From JAQBDA01 sp041301185 (GTDB lineage: Bacteria > Chloroflexota > Anaerolineae > Anaerolineales > UBA4823): a stretch of 18,963 nucleotides of DNA. Below are positions 7,414 to 13,216 of the stretch, piece by piece. The stretch covers positions 1 to 18,963 of the forward strand of contig JBFYSV010000212.1 of NCBI GenBank assembly GCA_041301185.1, written 5' to 3'. Position 1 is the first letter of the stretch. Every line of letters begins with the position of its first letter. The position numbers and the translations under genes were made by a program. The notes below the pieces were generated by a model, which ran no database searches, was not told where the DNA came from, and worked only from the letters and a program-made list of their open reading frames with translations.

Positions 7414-8739
7414 TCAGCCAGCTGGGGTTTCCTGGTCTACCTTTCGCCCTAATGGAAAGCGGTACATGCAATAAGCGATCGCCAGGCAGGCTACGATGGG
7501 GGTGATACCGATCAAGAAGCGGATGCCCCACACTGCGCTGGTGCTTTGCACATTCGAACCAGCCACATAACCTGCGGTAGTCATCACCGTGGCGAACAGC
7601 AGCCCCTGCACCGAAAACGCCAGCTTGACGATGCCCCAGCTCATCCCGAAGAAGATGCCCTCTCGCCGGTAGCCATGCCGGGAAGCGTCATCATCGATCA
7701 CTTCTGAGATCACCGGGAAGGGCATAATCATCGAGCCTGCCAGCCCGGGAGCTGCCAGCAGCGTACCAATCAAGCCGGTGTAAAAGTTATTCGCAAAGGT
7801 AATGATCAAAAAGCCGGGGATAAAGATAAAGCTGGCGAGGATCCACGTCTTGCGGTTACCCAGGCGGGGCACGATCGGTCGCCAGATCAGCAGGCAGGGG
7901 ATGCACAGCAAGATCGGCAGCCCGAGCAAGATCGCCTCCTGGTCGCCTGGCCCCAGGGTCATCCCGAACACCTGGCCCTCCCCCTGGATATTCAAGGCAT
8001 ATTTACGCCAGAAAGGCAGAGAGGCAGCCAGCACCAGCCAGATATACTCTTTCGCCAGGTTGGCGCCTACGAACCAGCGGAAGGGGATGCTGGCTAAGAC
8101 GATTTTCAAGGAGGCGCCCATCCCCACCCCATCGTCTTTGATATTATCCGGGTTCTCCCGCACCCCGATCATCGAGACCAGGTAGCCGATGGCAATCAGG
8201 CTGCCCATAATTGCCCCCATCCAGATATATCCTACCGCATCGGCGATGATTGGCGCCAGGATAAATGCGAGCAGCAATGCAATGGTTGCCAGGATCTCGC
8301 GCACCGCCGAAAGGTCGACCCGGTCCCGGTTGGTGGGCGCCACCTCGGGGAACAGGGCGTTGTAGGCAATGATCGTCAGGCTGTACAGCGTGTCGAAAAT
8401 GAACAGTATCGCCAGGAAGTAGCCTGCCAGAACCCAGGCGCTGTGACCCGGTGGCGTCCACAGGAAGAAGAACGAAATCCCTAACGGGATTGCCCCGAAG
8501 AAGACATACGGCACGCGCCGTCCCATCCGCGTCCGCGTCCGGTCGGAGAGCTGTCCCATCAGCGGGTCGTTGATCGCATTCCACAACCCGTAGATCGTCC
8601 AGATCACACCTGCGGTGGCGGCGTTCAAGCCCAAAATATCCACGTAATAGAACTGGATGCGGTTGCCAAACACCTGGTAGGCGATGGTGTTGGCGAAATT
8701 GCCCATCGAATAGCTGATATGAAATAGCGTCCGTTTCAC
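7414..8739 (-). CDS. GPH-family (MelB-like) sugar:cation symporter, MFS
   Basis: A 441-residue polytopic membrane protein with about twelve hydrophobic segments. The start is a GTG preceded by a strong AGAGGAGGAA ribosome site seven bases away. The N-terminal signature WNAINDPLMGQLSDRTRTRMGRR (residues 53-75, shown here only to locate it) matches the glycoside-pentoside-hexuronide symporter family. Members bring glycosides, pentosides or hexuronides across the cytoplasmic membrane with Na+ or H+. Where MelB-type proteins usually have Asp two residues before the ND pair region (WDA..DP), this protein has Asn54, while Asp58 is kept, so cation coupling may differ. It converges with the epimerase gene with a 28-bp gap and no visible terminator. 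It has its own promoter and an operator-like palindrome upstream. The substrate is inferred to be a sugar from the family and neighbours. Confidence 0.88.
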   Translation of the reverse strand: MKRTLFHISYSMGNFANTIAYQVFGNRIQFYYVDILGLNAATAGVIWTIYGLWNAINDPLMGQLSDRTRTRMGRRVPYVFFGAIPLGISFFFLWTPPGHSAWVLAGYFLAILFIFDTLYSLTIIAYNALFPEVAPTNRDRVDLSAVREILATIALLLAFILAPIIADAVGYIWMGAIMGSLIAIGYLVSMIGVRENPDNIKDDGVGMGASLKIVLASIPFRWFVGANLAKEYIWLVLAASLPFWRKYALNIQGEGQVFGMTLGPGDQEAILLGLPILLCIPCLLIWRPIVPRLGNRKTWILASFIFIPGFLIITFANNFYTGLIGTLLAAPGLAGSMIMPFPVISEVIDDDASRHGYRREGIFFGMSWGIVKLAFSVQGLLFATVMTTAGYVAGSNVQSTSAVWGIRFLIGITPIVACLAIAYCMYRFPLGRKVDQETPAG

Positions 8740-8809
8740 GGGCTGCTTCCTCCTCTGGCGATGAGTTGAAATGAATTTGCGAAAACCGGATCAGCCTGGC
8801 ATTTCCAAC

Positions 8810-8835
8810 CGCGTTCGGGAAGAATTCCCGTCGCG
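8810..8835. promoter_or_regulatory. Operator-like palindrome upstream of the symporter gene
   Basis: CGCG-tt-CGGGAA-gaa-TTCCCG-t-CGCG: two nested perfect inverted repeats (CGGGAA/TTCCCG and CGCG/CGCG) centred near 8823. It lies just downstream of the predicted -10 (8847-8852) on the minus strand, covering roughly +6 to +31 of the transcript. That is a classic position for a repressor operator; it could also fold as a leader hairpin. The regulator is not in the window. Confidence 0.6.
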
Positions 8836-8846
8836 TGTATGAGAAA

Positions 8847-8875
8847 AGAATAGCATAATTATGGTCTCAATTCAA
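8847..8875 (-). promoter_or_regulatory. Predicted sigma70-type promoter for the symporter gene
   Basis: Read on the minus strand: -35 TTGAAT (8875-8870), a 17-base spacer, and -10 TATTCT (8852-8847) preceded by TGC, i.e. an extended -10. Each hexamer matches consensus at four of six positions. It would give a leader of about 100 nt before the GTG start at 8739. It lies immediately after the terminator of the upstream minus-strand gene. Confidence 0.5.
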
Positions 8876-8879
8876 TAAC

Positions 8880-8913
8880 AAAAAACCCGGCAGTCAATTA
8901 CCTGACCGCCGGG
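8880..8913 (-). terminator. Intrinsic terminator of the DUF4332 gene
   Basis: On the minus strand CCCGGCGGTCA and TGACTGCCGGG pair over 11 bp with one G-U wobble, around a 6-base loop, and are followed directly by TTTTTT (8885-8880). It starts about 28 bases after the TGA at 8942-8944. On the plus strand no T-tract follows the hairpin, so it acts only in the minus direction. Confidence 0.85.
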
Positions 8914-8941
8914 GTTGCTGCGCTTATGGATTAATTGCCAC

Positions 8942-10561
8942 TCAATACTGGATGATTCGCGGCAGGTTGATAGCCTGCTCCACCCACTCCAATACTTGTT
9001 CCGGGGTGGGCAGTTGCCGCACCAGGCGTTTCTCTTCATTTGTTTTCGCCAGGGCCTGGTACAGGTTGCCCGCGTTGCGCTGAGCCAGCTCGGGGACGGT
9101 GTCTACACCGGCAGCTTCTAATAGCTCGGCGTATTCTGACCCAATACCCTTGATGCGGTACAGGTCGATCATGTTCAGCCATTTCAAGATCAGGGTTTCG
9201 GTGATGCCCGATTTCTCCGCCAGCTCCTGGCGACCGGCGCGGGTGACACCTTCCACCATCAGCTTGCCGGTGGTCAGGATGCCGATCTCGCCTAGTTTCG
9301 TGGCATACGCTGGCCCAATCCCTTCGACAAACTCGAGCTTCTTGCGCATTTTGACCTCGATCGGATCGTGCGGCTTGACCAGCTCCTCAGCCGCCTGCTC
9401 GCCTTCCACTTCGGCAGCTTCTTCCTGTGCTCCGACTACGGTTGCGCCCACAATCGCTGCTTCGGCTTCCAGATCGGGAAATTCTGCCTCTTCCAGGCTT
9501 TCTTCCACCTCAAGATCGGAAAAATCGGGAGCTTCGATCTCCTCTTCCGGTTCTTCCAGGATGGGCTCTTCTTGCTCGCCGAGAGGCTCTTCCTGCTCGC
9601 CTTCTTCTGCAAGCCAGGCGGTCGCCAACCCTGCCATGGCAGCCTCTTCCACCCGGCTGTCTTCCAGGGGTACTTCCTGCTCTTCCAGGAATTCTGTCTC
9701 TGGCAGCTCGCTGACGGCTTCCTCCTCAGCGGGTTCTTCCTCGCGTAATTCTGAAGCGACGTAACCAGCAGCCGCGGCTGCGCCGGCAGCCGCCAGGAAT
9801 GGCGGCAGGTCCAGCCCGCCCCTATCTGCCGGGGCTGCTTCCTGCTCTGCCGGAACATATTCTTGTTCTGCCGGAACAGCCTCTTGCTCCCCCTCGCTGG
9901 ACAGGGGATACCACTCCTCCGAGACAGTCGTCCGGGTTTCATCGGGCAGCTCGTCCTCTATCGTGTATGGCTCCGCATAGTCCGCCTGGCTCAGAATGGG
10001 CTCCACCTCCAGAGTATCTTCTGCGGCAACCTCTTCCTCGAGAGCGGCCTCGTAAGGGATGGCCTCTGGCTCTCCCTCCTGGCGTCGGTTGCCGCGCACC
10101 ACCAGGTAGGTGGCTATCCCACCGATGAACAGGAAGAAAAGTGCAATTAATACCGCAATCCACGGGTTCAGCCCGGTTGTTGTACTGGGTGTTGTAATCG
10201 GCTTGCTGGCTAGCGTATCGACCGGCACGCCGACCACCTGCTGGCTGAACTCTGTAATCAGCTCAGGCGGCAGGCTGCCCGGGTTCTGCACGATCTCCGC
10301 CAGGGCGGTCTCGGCGTTCGCCCCCAGGGCGAAATAACGCGCCTGGGCTACGGAAGTATCGCCGCTAAAGCCATACGCCTCGATAGTCGTATTCAGGTAC
10401 TCCACCTGGTATTGGTACAGCAGCTGCTCTGGGCTTGCATCCACCCATTGCACAGGCCACAGCCACCAGCCGAGGACAACCAGACCAAAAAGCACGCCCA
10501 AAATCAGCCCAAAGCTCCACACCAATACGGTATTGGTAAATTGATTCTCGTACTTTTCCAT
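8942..10561 (-). CDS. Two-TM, Glu-rich membrane protein with C-terminal DUF4332 helix-hairpin-helix domain
   Basis: A 539-residue protein; the ATG is preceded by AAGGAAGG. A first hydrophobic segment spans about residues 12-35 and a second about 132-155, separated by a ~95-residue domain rich in Tyr, Ala and Gln that is probably extracytoplasmic. Residues ~160-395 are a low-complexity, strongly acidic linker (runs such as EEPLGEQEEPILEEPEEE, with a repeated PAEQEYV unit). The C-terminal ~135 residues carry paired helix-hairpin-helix motifs (VEGIGPAYATKLGEIGI, IKGIGSEYAELLEAAGV) typical of DUF4332. Such motifs usually contact DNA or proteins, but this family has no established role. The topology would place the acidic linker and HhH domain in the cytoplasm, tethered to the membrane. 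It is monocistronic, divergent from moaC and ends in its own terminator. A role linking envelope and nucleic acid is only a guess. Confidence 0.85.
   Translation of the reverse strand: MEKYENQFTNTVLVWSFGLILGVLFGLVVLGWWLWPVQWVDASPEQLLYQYQVEYLNTTIEAYGFSGDTSVAQARYFALGANAETALAEIVQNPGSLPPELITEFSQQVVGVPVDTLASKPITTPSTTTGLNPWIAVLIALFFLFIGGIATYLVVRGNRRQEGEPEAIPYEAALEEEVAAEDTLEVEPILSQADYAEPYTIEDELPDETRTTVSEEWYPLSSEGEQEAVPAEQEYVPAEQEAAPADRGGLDLPPFLAAAGAAAAAGYVASELREEEPAEEEAVSELPETEFLEEQEVPLEDSRVEEAAMAGLATAWLAEEGEQEEPLGEQEEPILEEPEEEIEAPDFSDLEVEESLEEAEFPDLEAEAAIVGATVVGAQEEAAEVEGEQAAEELVKPHDPIEVKMRKKLEFVEGIGPAYATKLGEIGILTTGKLMVEGVTRAGRQELAEKSGITETLILKWLNMIDLYRIKGIGSEYAELLEAAGVDTVPELAQRNAGNLYQALAKTNEEKRLVRQLPTPEQVLEWVEQAINLPRIIQY
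9839..9880. repeat. Two imperfect 21-bp tandem copies inside the DUF4332 gene
   Basis: 9839-9859 and 9860-9880 share the core TCTGCCGGAACA with a few differences. They encode consecutive PAEQEYV-like units in the acidic linker. This looks like in-frame repeat expansion of a low-complexity region. Confidence 0.6.
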
Positions 10562-10596
10562 ATCACCCTTCCTTTGTTGTCCACGATGGGCTTAGC

Positions 10597-10668
10597 CATG
10601 CAAGATTGCAGCTATTCCACCCGTCAGGATAATCGTTATTTCAATTTTTTATGCGTGCAATCTTCATG
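10597..10668. promoter_or_regulatory. Split inverted repeat in the divergent moaC / DUF4332 promoter region
   Basis: CATG-C-AAGATTGCA (10597-10610) is matched in inverted orientation by TGCAATCTT-CATG (10656-10668). The arms are 13 bp with a single-base bulge, about 45 bp apart, within the 178-bp gap between the divergent genes. They could be paired operator half-sites, or ends of a former small element. No ORF is seen in the gap. Confidence 0.4.
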
Positions 10669-10727
10669 CCACCATATTAATTATATAACGATTTGTGAAA
10701 AATATCGAAGCGATTTGTTGGATGCGT

Positions 10728-10733
10728 TATAAT
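10728..10733 (+). promoter_or_regulatory. Consensus -10 box placing transcription start at the moaC ATG
   Basis: TATAAT ends six bases before the ATG at 10740, and no Shine-Dalgarno sequence lies between them. Transcription would begin at or next to the A of the ATG, giving a leaderless mRNA. No good -35 hexamer is seen 16-19 bases upstream, which lowers confidence. Confidence 0.45.
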
Positions 10734-10739
10734 TCGTCC

Positions 10740-11219
10740 ATGTCCGCTCAACTTTCTCATCTTGATGAAAGCGGCAAAGCTCGCATGGTGGACGTGGGAG
10801 ACAAGCCCGACACCGAGCGGGTTGCCGTTGCCCGGGGCGAGGTGGTTATGCGCCCGGAAACCCTGGCCTTGATCCAGGCGGGTGCCCTTAAAAAAGGTGA
10901 TGTGCTTACCGTAGCCCAGCTGGCCGGGGTGATGGCAGCCAAGCGCACCGCCGACCTGATCCCCCTCTGCCACCCTTTGCAGCTCAGCCATATCGCCGTT
11001 GATCTGGAGCTGGACGCGGCCCTGCCCGGCGTCCAGATCGCGGCTACTGTGCGCACGCGTGGCAAGACCGGCGTGGAAATGGAAGCCTTGACCGCCGTTT
11101 CCGTGGCCGCCCTCACCGTCTACGATATGGCCAAAGCCGCCGAGAAGACCCTGCGTATCCAGAATATCCGCCTGGTCGAAAAACGCGGCGGGCGCAGCGG
11201 CGACGTGATCAATGAGTGA
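10740..11219 (+). CDS. moaC: Cyclic pyranopterin monophosphate synthase MoaC
   Basis: MoaC converts the 3',8-cyclo-GTP made by MoaA into cyclic pyranopterin monophosphate, the first stable intermediate of molybdenum cofactor synthesis. With the ATG at 10740 the protein has 159 residues, the usual MoaC length; an in-frame GTG at 10695 would add 15 residues unlike the family. Hallmarks are MVDVGDKPDTERVA, Lys51, LIPLCHPL (73-80, His78), GKTGVEMEAL (108-117, Glu113 and Glu115) and YDMAK (128-132, Asp129 and Lys132), all at positions expected from E. coli MoaC. It heads a moaC-moaD-moaE group; moaA and the later genes are not in the window. The start has no ribosome site and a -10 box just upstream, suggesting a leaderless transcript. 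Confidence 0.96.
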   Translation: MSAQLSHLDESGKARMVDVGDKPDTERVAVARGEVVMRPETLALIQAGALKKGDVLTVAQLAGVMAAKRTADLIPLCHPLQLSHIAVDLELDAALPGVQIAATVRTRGKTGVEMEALTAVSVAALTVYDMAKAAEKTLRIQNIRLVEKRGGRSGDVINE

Positions 11220-11228
11220 GCCGTTGCA

Positions 11229-11486
11229 ATGATCCAGGTAAGCGTCTTGTTTTTTGCCACCCTGAAAGACCGCGCCGGATTGCAGGCAACCAGCCTGGAG
11301 CTGCCCCAAGGTGCAACGGTGCGCCAGCTGAAAGCCGTCCTGGAGGGGCGTTTTCCTGCCCTGGCTGAGGCCTTGCCTTCGGTGCTGGTTTCGGTGAACC
11401 GCGAGTTCGCCTTCGATGACGATCCGCTGCCTGCCGCAGCGGAGGTGGCCCTCTTTCCCCCGGTGAGCGGGGGAGCCTGCCCGTAA
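11229..11486 (+). CDS. moaD: Molybdopterin synthase sulfur-carrier subunit MoaD (ubiquitin fold)
   Basis: An 85-residue ubiquitin-like protein, nine bases after moaC. VSVLFFATLKDRAG at the N-terminus and VALFPPVSGG near the end match the MoaD/ThiS family. MoaD carries a thiocarboxylate on its C-terminal Gly-Gly and donates sulfur to the precursor within the MoaD-MoaE complex. Here Gly81-Gly82 are followed by Ala-Cys-Pro before the TAA, whereas active MoaD must end in Gly-Gly. Either the tail is trimmed by a protease, as known for some related sulfur carriers, or this copy is altered. The context between moaC and moaE makes the identity secure. Confidence 0.9.
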   Translation: MIQVSVLFFATLKDRAGLQATSLELPQGATVRQLKAVLEGRFPALAEALPSVLVSVNREFAFDDDPLPAAAEVALFPPVSGGACP

Positions 11487-11530
11487 CCATCCGGCTTTTT
11501 CTGGGTTATTTTCTGCAGTATTGTCCGCTT

Positions 11531-12040
11531 ATGTCTGATACCTATCCGACCATATTCGCCATTACCCAGGCATCCATCGATCTGGATGACCTGCTGGCGC
11601 GCATCACCCTATCGACCACCGGCGCAGCCTGCTTCTTCACCGGCATGGTGCGCGGCGTCACTCGCCGCGGCGTCACCCGCCGCGACGATCCCCACCAGAC
11701 TGCCTACCTCGAGTACGAGGCCTACCAGCCTATGGCAGAAGCCAAGATGCGCCAGGTGGCAGACGAGATCCGCCAGCGCTGGCCCTCCGTGGAGGGGATA
11801 GCCATCGTGCAGCGCATTGGTCGCCTGGAGGCTGGCACGCCCACCGTGCTGATCGCCTGCAGCGCCGCCCATCGCGATACCGGCGTCTTTGAAGCCGCCC
11901 GCTACGGCATCGACCGCTTGAAAGAGATCGTGCCGGTGTGGAAAAAAGAAGTCGGTCCGGGCGGCGAGTTCTGGGTGGAAGGGGATTACCTCCCCGGTCG
12001 GGATGACGCAGCCCCACGAGCCGAAGAATCCTCGGGATAG
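11531..12040 (+). CDS. moaE: Molybdopterin synthase catalytic subunit MoaE
   Basis: A 169-residue large subunit that inserts two sulfurs into the pyranopterin precursor, using MoaD thiocarboxylate. Conserved segments are GAACFFTGMVRG (31-42, Arg41), LEYEAYQPMAEAKM (60-73), SAAHRDTGVFEAARYGID (111-128, His114-Arg115), Lys131 and WKKE (137-140). These correspond to the MoaD-tail pocket and active-site residues of E. coli MoaE. A five-residue GVTRR unit is duplicated at 42-51 in a surface loop. The ~25 C-terminal residues are a variable acidic tail. It is separated from moaD by 44 bp, lacks a Shine-Dalgarno sequence, and has TATTGT six bases before the ATG, so it may have its own leaderless start. 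The threonine-synthase-like gene follows two bases after its stop. Confidence 0.95.
   Translation: MSDTYPTIFAITQASIDLDDLLARITLSTTGAACFFTGMVRGVTRRGVTRRDDPHQTAYLEYEAYQPMAEAKMRQVADEIRQRWPSVEGIAIVQRIGRLEAGTPTVLIACSAAHRDTGVFEAARYGIDRLKEIVPVWKKEVGPGGEFWVEGDYLPGRDDAAPRAEESSG
11654..11683. repeat. 15-bp in-frame tandem duplication in moaE
   Basis: GGCGTCACTCGCCGC (11654-11668) is followed directly by GGCGTCACCCGCCGC (11669-11683), with one mismatch. It encodes GVTRR twice, just after the conserved MVRG motif. Confidence 0.8.
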
Positions 12041-12042
12041 CC

Positions 12043-13185
12043 ATGCCAATCCAGTGCACCAACTGCCGCCAGCTTTACCCCCACCAGGGGCTGCCTTATA
12101 AATGCCCGAGCTGCGGCGGTTTGTTTGATTACGCCGCACCGCTCGCCTATGACCCGGGGCAGGTCGACCCGCGCCAGCCGGGTATCTGGCGTTACCGCCA
12201 CAGCTTTGGCTTGCCTGAGGATATCGACCCGGTCAGCCTGGGGGAGGGTAACACCCCGCTGGTCTGGGCAGAGGCTTTTGGGCTGCCGGTGGCGTTCAAG
12301 TGCGAGTATCTCAATCCTAGCGGCTCCTTCAAGGACCGGGGCAGCGCCGTGATCGCCGGTGTGTTGCGCTGGCGGGGCGCCTCGCATGCCGTGGAAGACT
12401 CGTCCGGCAATGCCGGGGCCTCGTTTGCGGCTTATGCCGCCCGGGCTGGAGTGCGCGCCCGCATCTACGCCCCCGACTCGGCATCCGGACCCAAGCGCTA
12501 CCAGATCGAAGCCTACGGCGCCGAGCTGGTGCGGATTATGGGACCACGCTCCAACGCAGCCAAAGCAGTGCTGCGCCTCGTGGAAGCTGGCGGGGAGAGC
12601 GGCGAGCCCGCCCCGGCTTACGCCAGCCATGCCTACCTGCCTTTCAACCTGCCCGGCTATGCCACCCTTGCGTACGAGCTGGTCGACCAGATGGGCGGGG
12701 CGCCGGGCAGCCTGGTCTTGCCGGTGGGGCAGGGCGGCTTATTGCTGGGGGTTGGGCGGGGCTTCCAGGCGCTCGGCGCGGCGGGTGTCATCGATCGCTT
12801 GCCTGTCCTGGTCGGCGTCCAGGCCCGCGCCTGCGCCCCGTTATGGGCGCTGTACACTTACGGTCCAGCTGGTTTGGGCTGGGCTGCCGAAGCGCCTACC
12901 CTGGCGGAAGGCATCCGCGTCCTGCAACCTTTGCGGGGCGATGCCGTGCTGAATTGCATTGCTGCCCACCAGGGAATAGTGGTGGCAGTAGATGAAGAGG
13001 AGATCATCCCCGGGCGGGAGCAGCTTGCCCACCGCGGCCTGTTCGTCGAGCCGACCTCTGCCGTGGTGTGGGGCGCGCTGGCGCAGCTGGTGGGCAAAGT
13101 GCCTGAGCCAATCGCGGTGGTGCTGACCGGCACTGGTCTGAAGGCGCCTGCCCAAACACCCCCCACCACCTTCCGGACTGCGTAA
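12043..13185 (+). CDS. thrC: Threonine synthase-like PLP-dependent enzyme
   Basis: A 380-residue fold-type II PLP enzyme. The N-terminus carries a zinc-ribbon CxxC...CxxC (Cys5, Cys8, Cys21, Cys24), frequent in the archaeal and Chloroflexota type of threonine synthase. GEGNTPL (67-73) precedes PSGSFKDRGS, where Lys97 is the expected Schiff-base lysine. SSGNAG (120-125) and the Gly-rich PVGQGGLLLG loop bind the cofactor phosphate. The C-terminal TGTGLKAP is close to the TGHGLKD ending of ThrC. The reaction would be O-phospho-L-homoserine to L-threonine plus phosphate. It starts two bases after moaE and is followed 31 bp later by fabF, so it is likely co-transcribed, with no obvious metabolic link. 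Related enzymes such as cysteate synthase-like proteins cannot be fully excluded. Confidence 0.85.
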   Translation: MPIQCTNCRQLYPHQGLPYKCPSCGGLFDYAAPLAYDPGQVDPRQPGIWRYRHSFGLPEDIDPVSLGEGNTPLVWAEAFGLPVAFKCEYLNPSGSFKDRGSAVIAGVLRWRGASHAVEDSSGNAGASFAAYAARAGVRARIYAPDSASGPKRYQIEAYGAELVRIMGPRSNAAKAVLRLVEAGGESGEPAPAYASHAYLPFNLPGYATLAYELVDQMGGAPGSLVLPVGQGGLLLGVGRGFQALGAAGVIDRLPVLVGVQARACAPLWALYTYGPAGLGWAAEAPTLAEGIRVLQPLRGDAVLNCIAAHQGIVVAVDEEEIIPGREQLAHRGLFVEPTSAVVWGALAQLVGKVPEPIAVVLTGTGLKAPAQTPPTTFRTA

Positions 13186-13216
13186 GTTCTAAAGGTAAAT
13201 ATATTCAGGAGGTAGC

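Noticed and set aside
9368..9764. Plus-strand open frames opposite the Glu-rich linker
   Set aside because: They are Ser/Phe/Leu-rich mirror images of acidic low-complexity codons and have no family signal.
10695..10739. GTG start at 10695 for moaC
   Set aside because: It would add 15 residues not typical of MoaC and would run through the TATAAT box; the ATG at 10740 gives the normal length.
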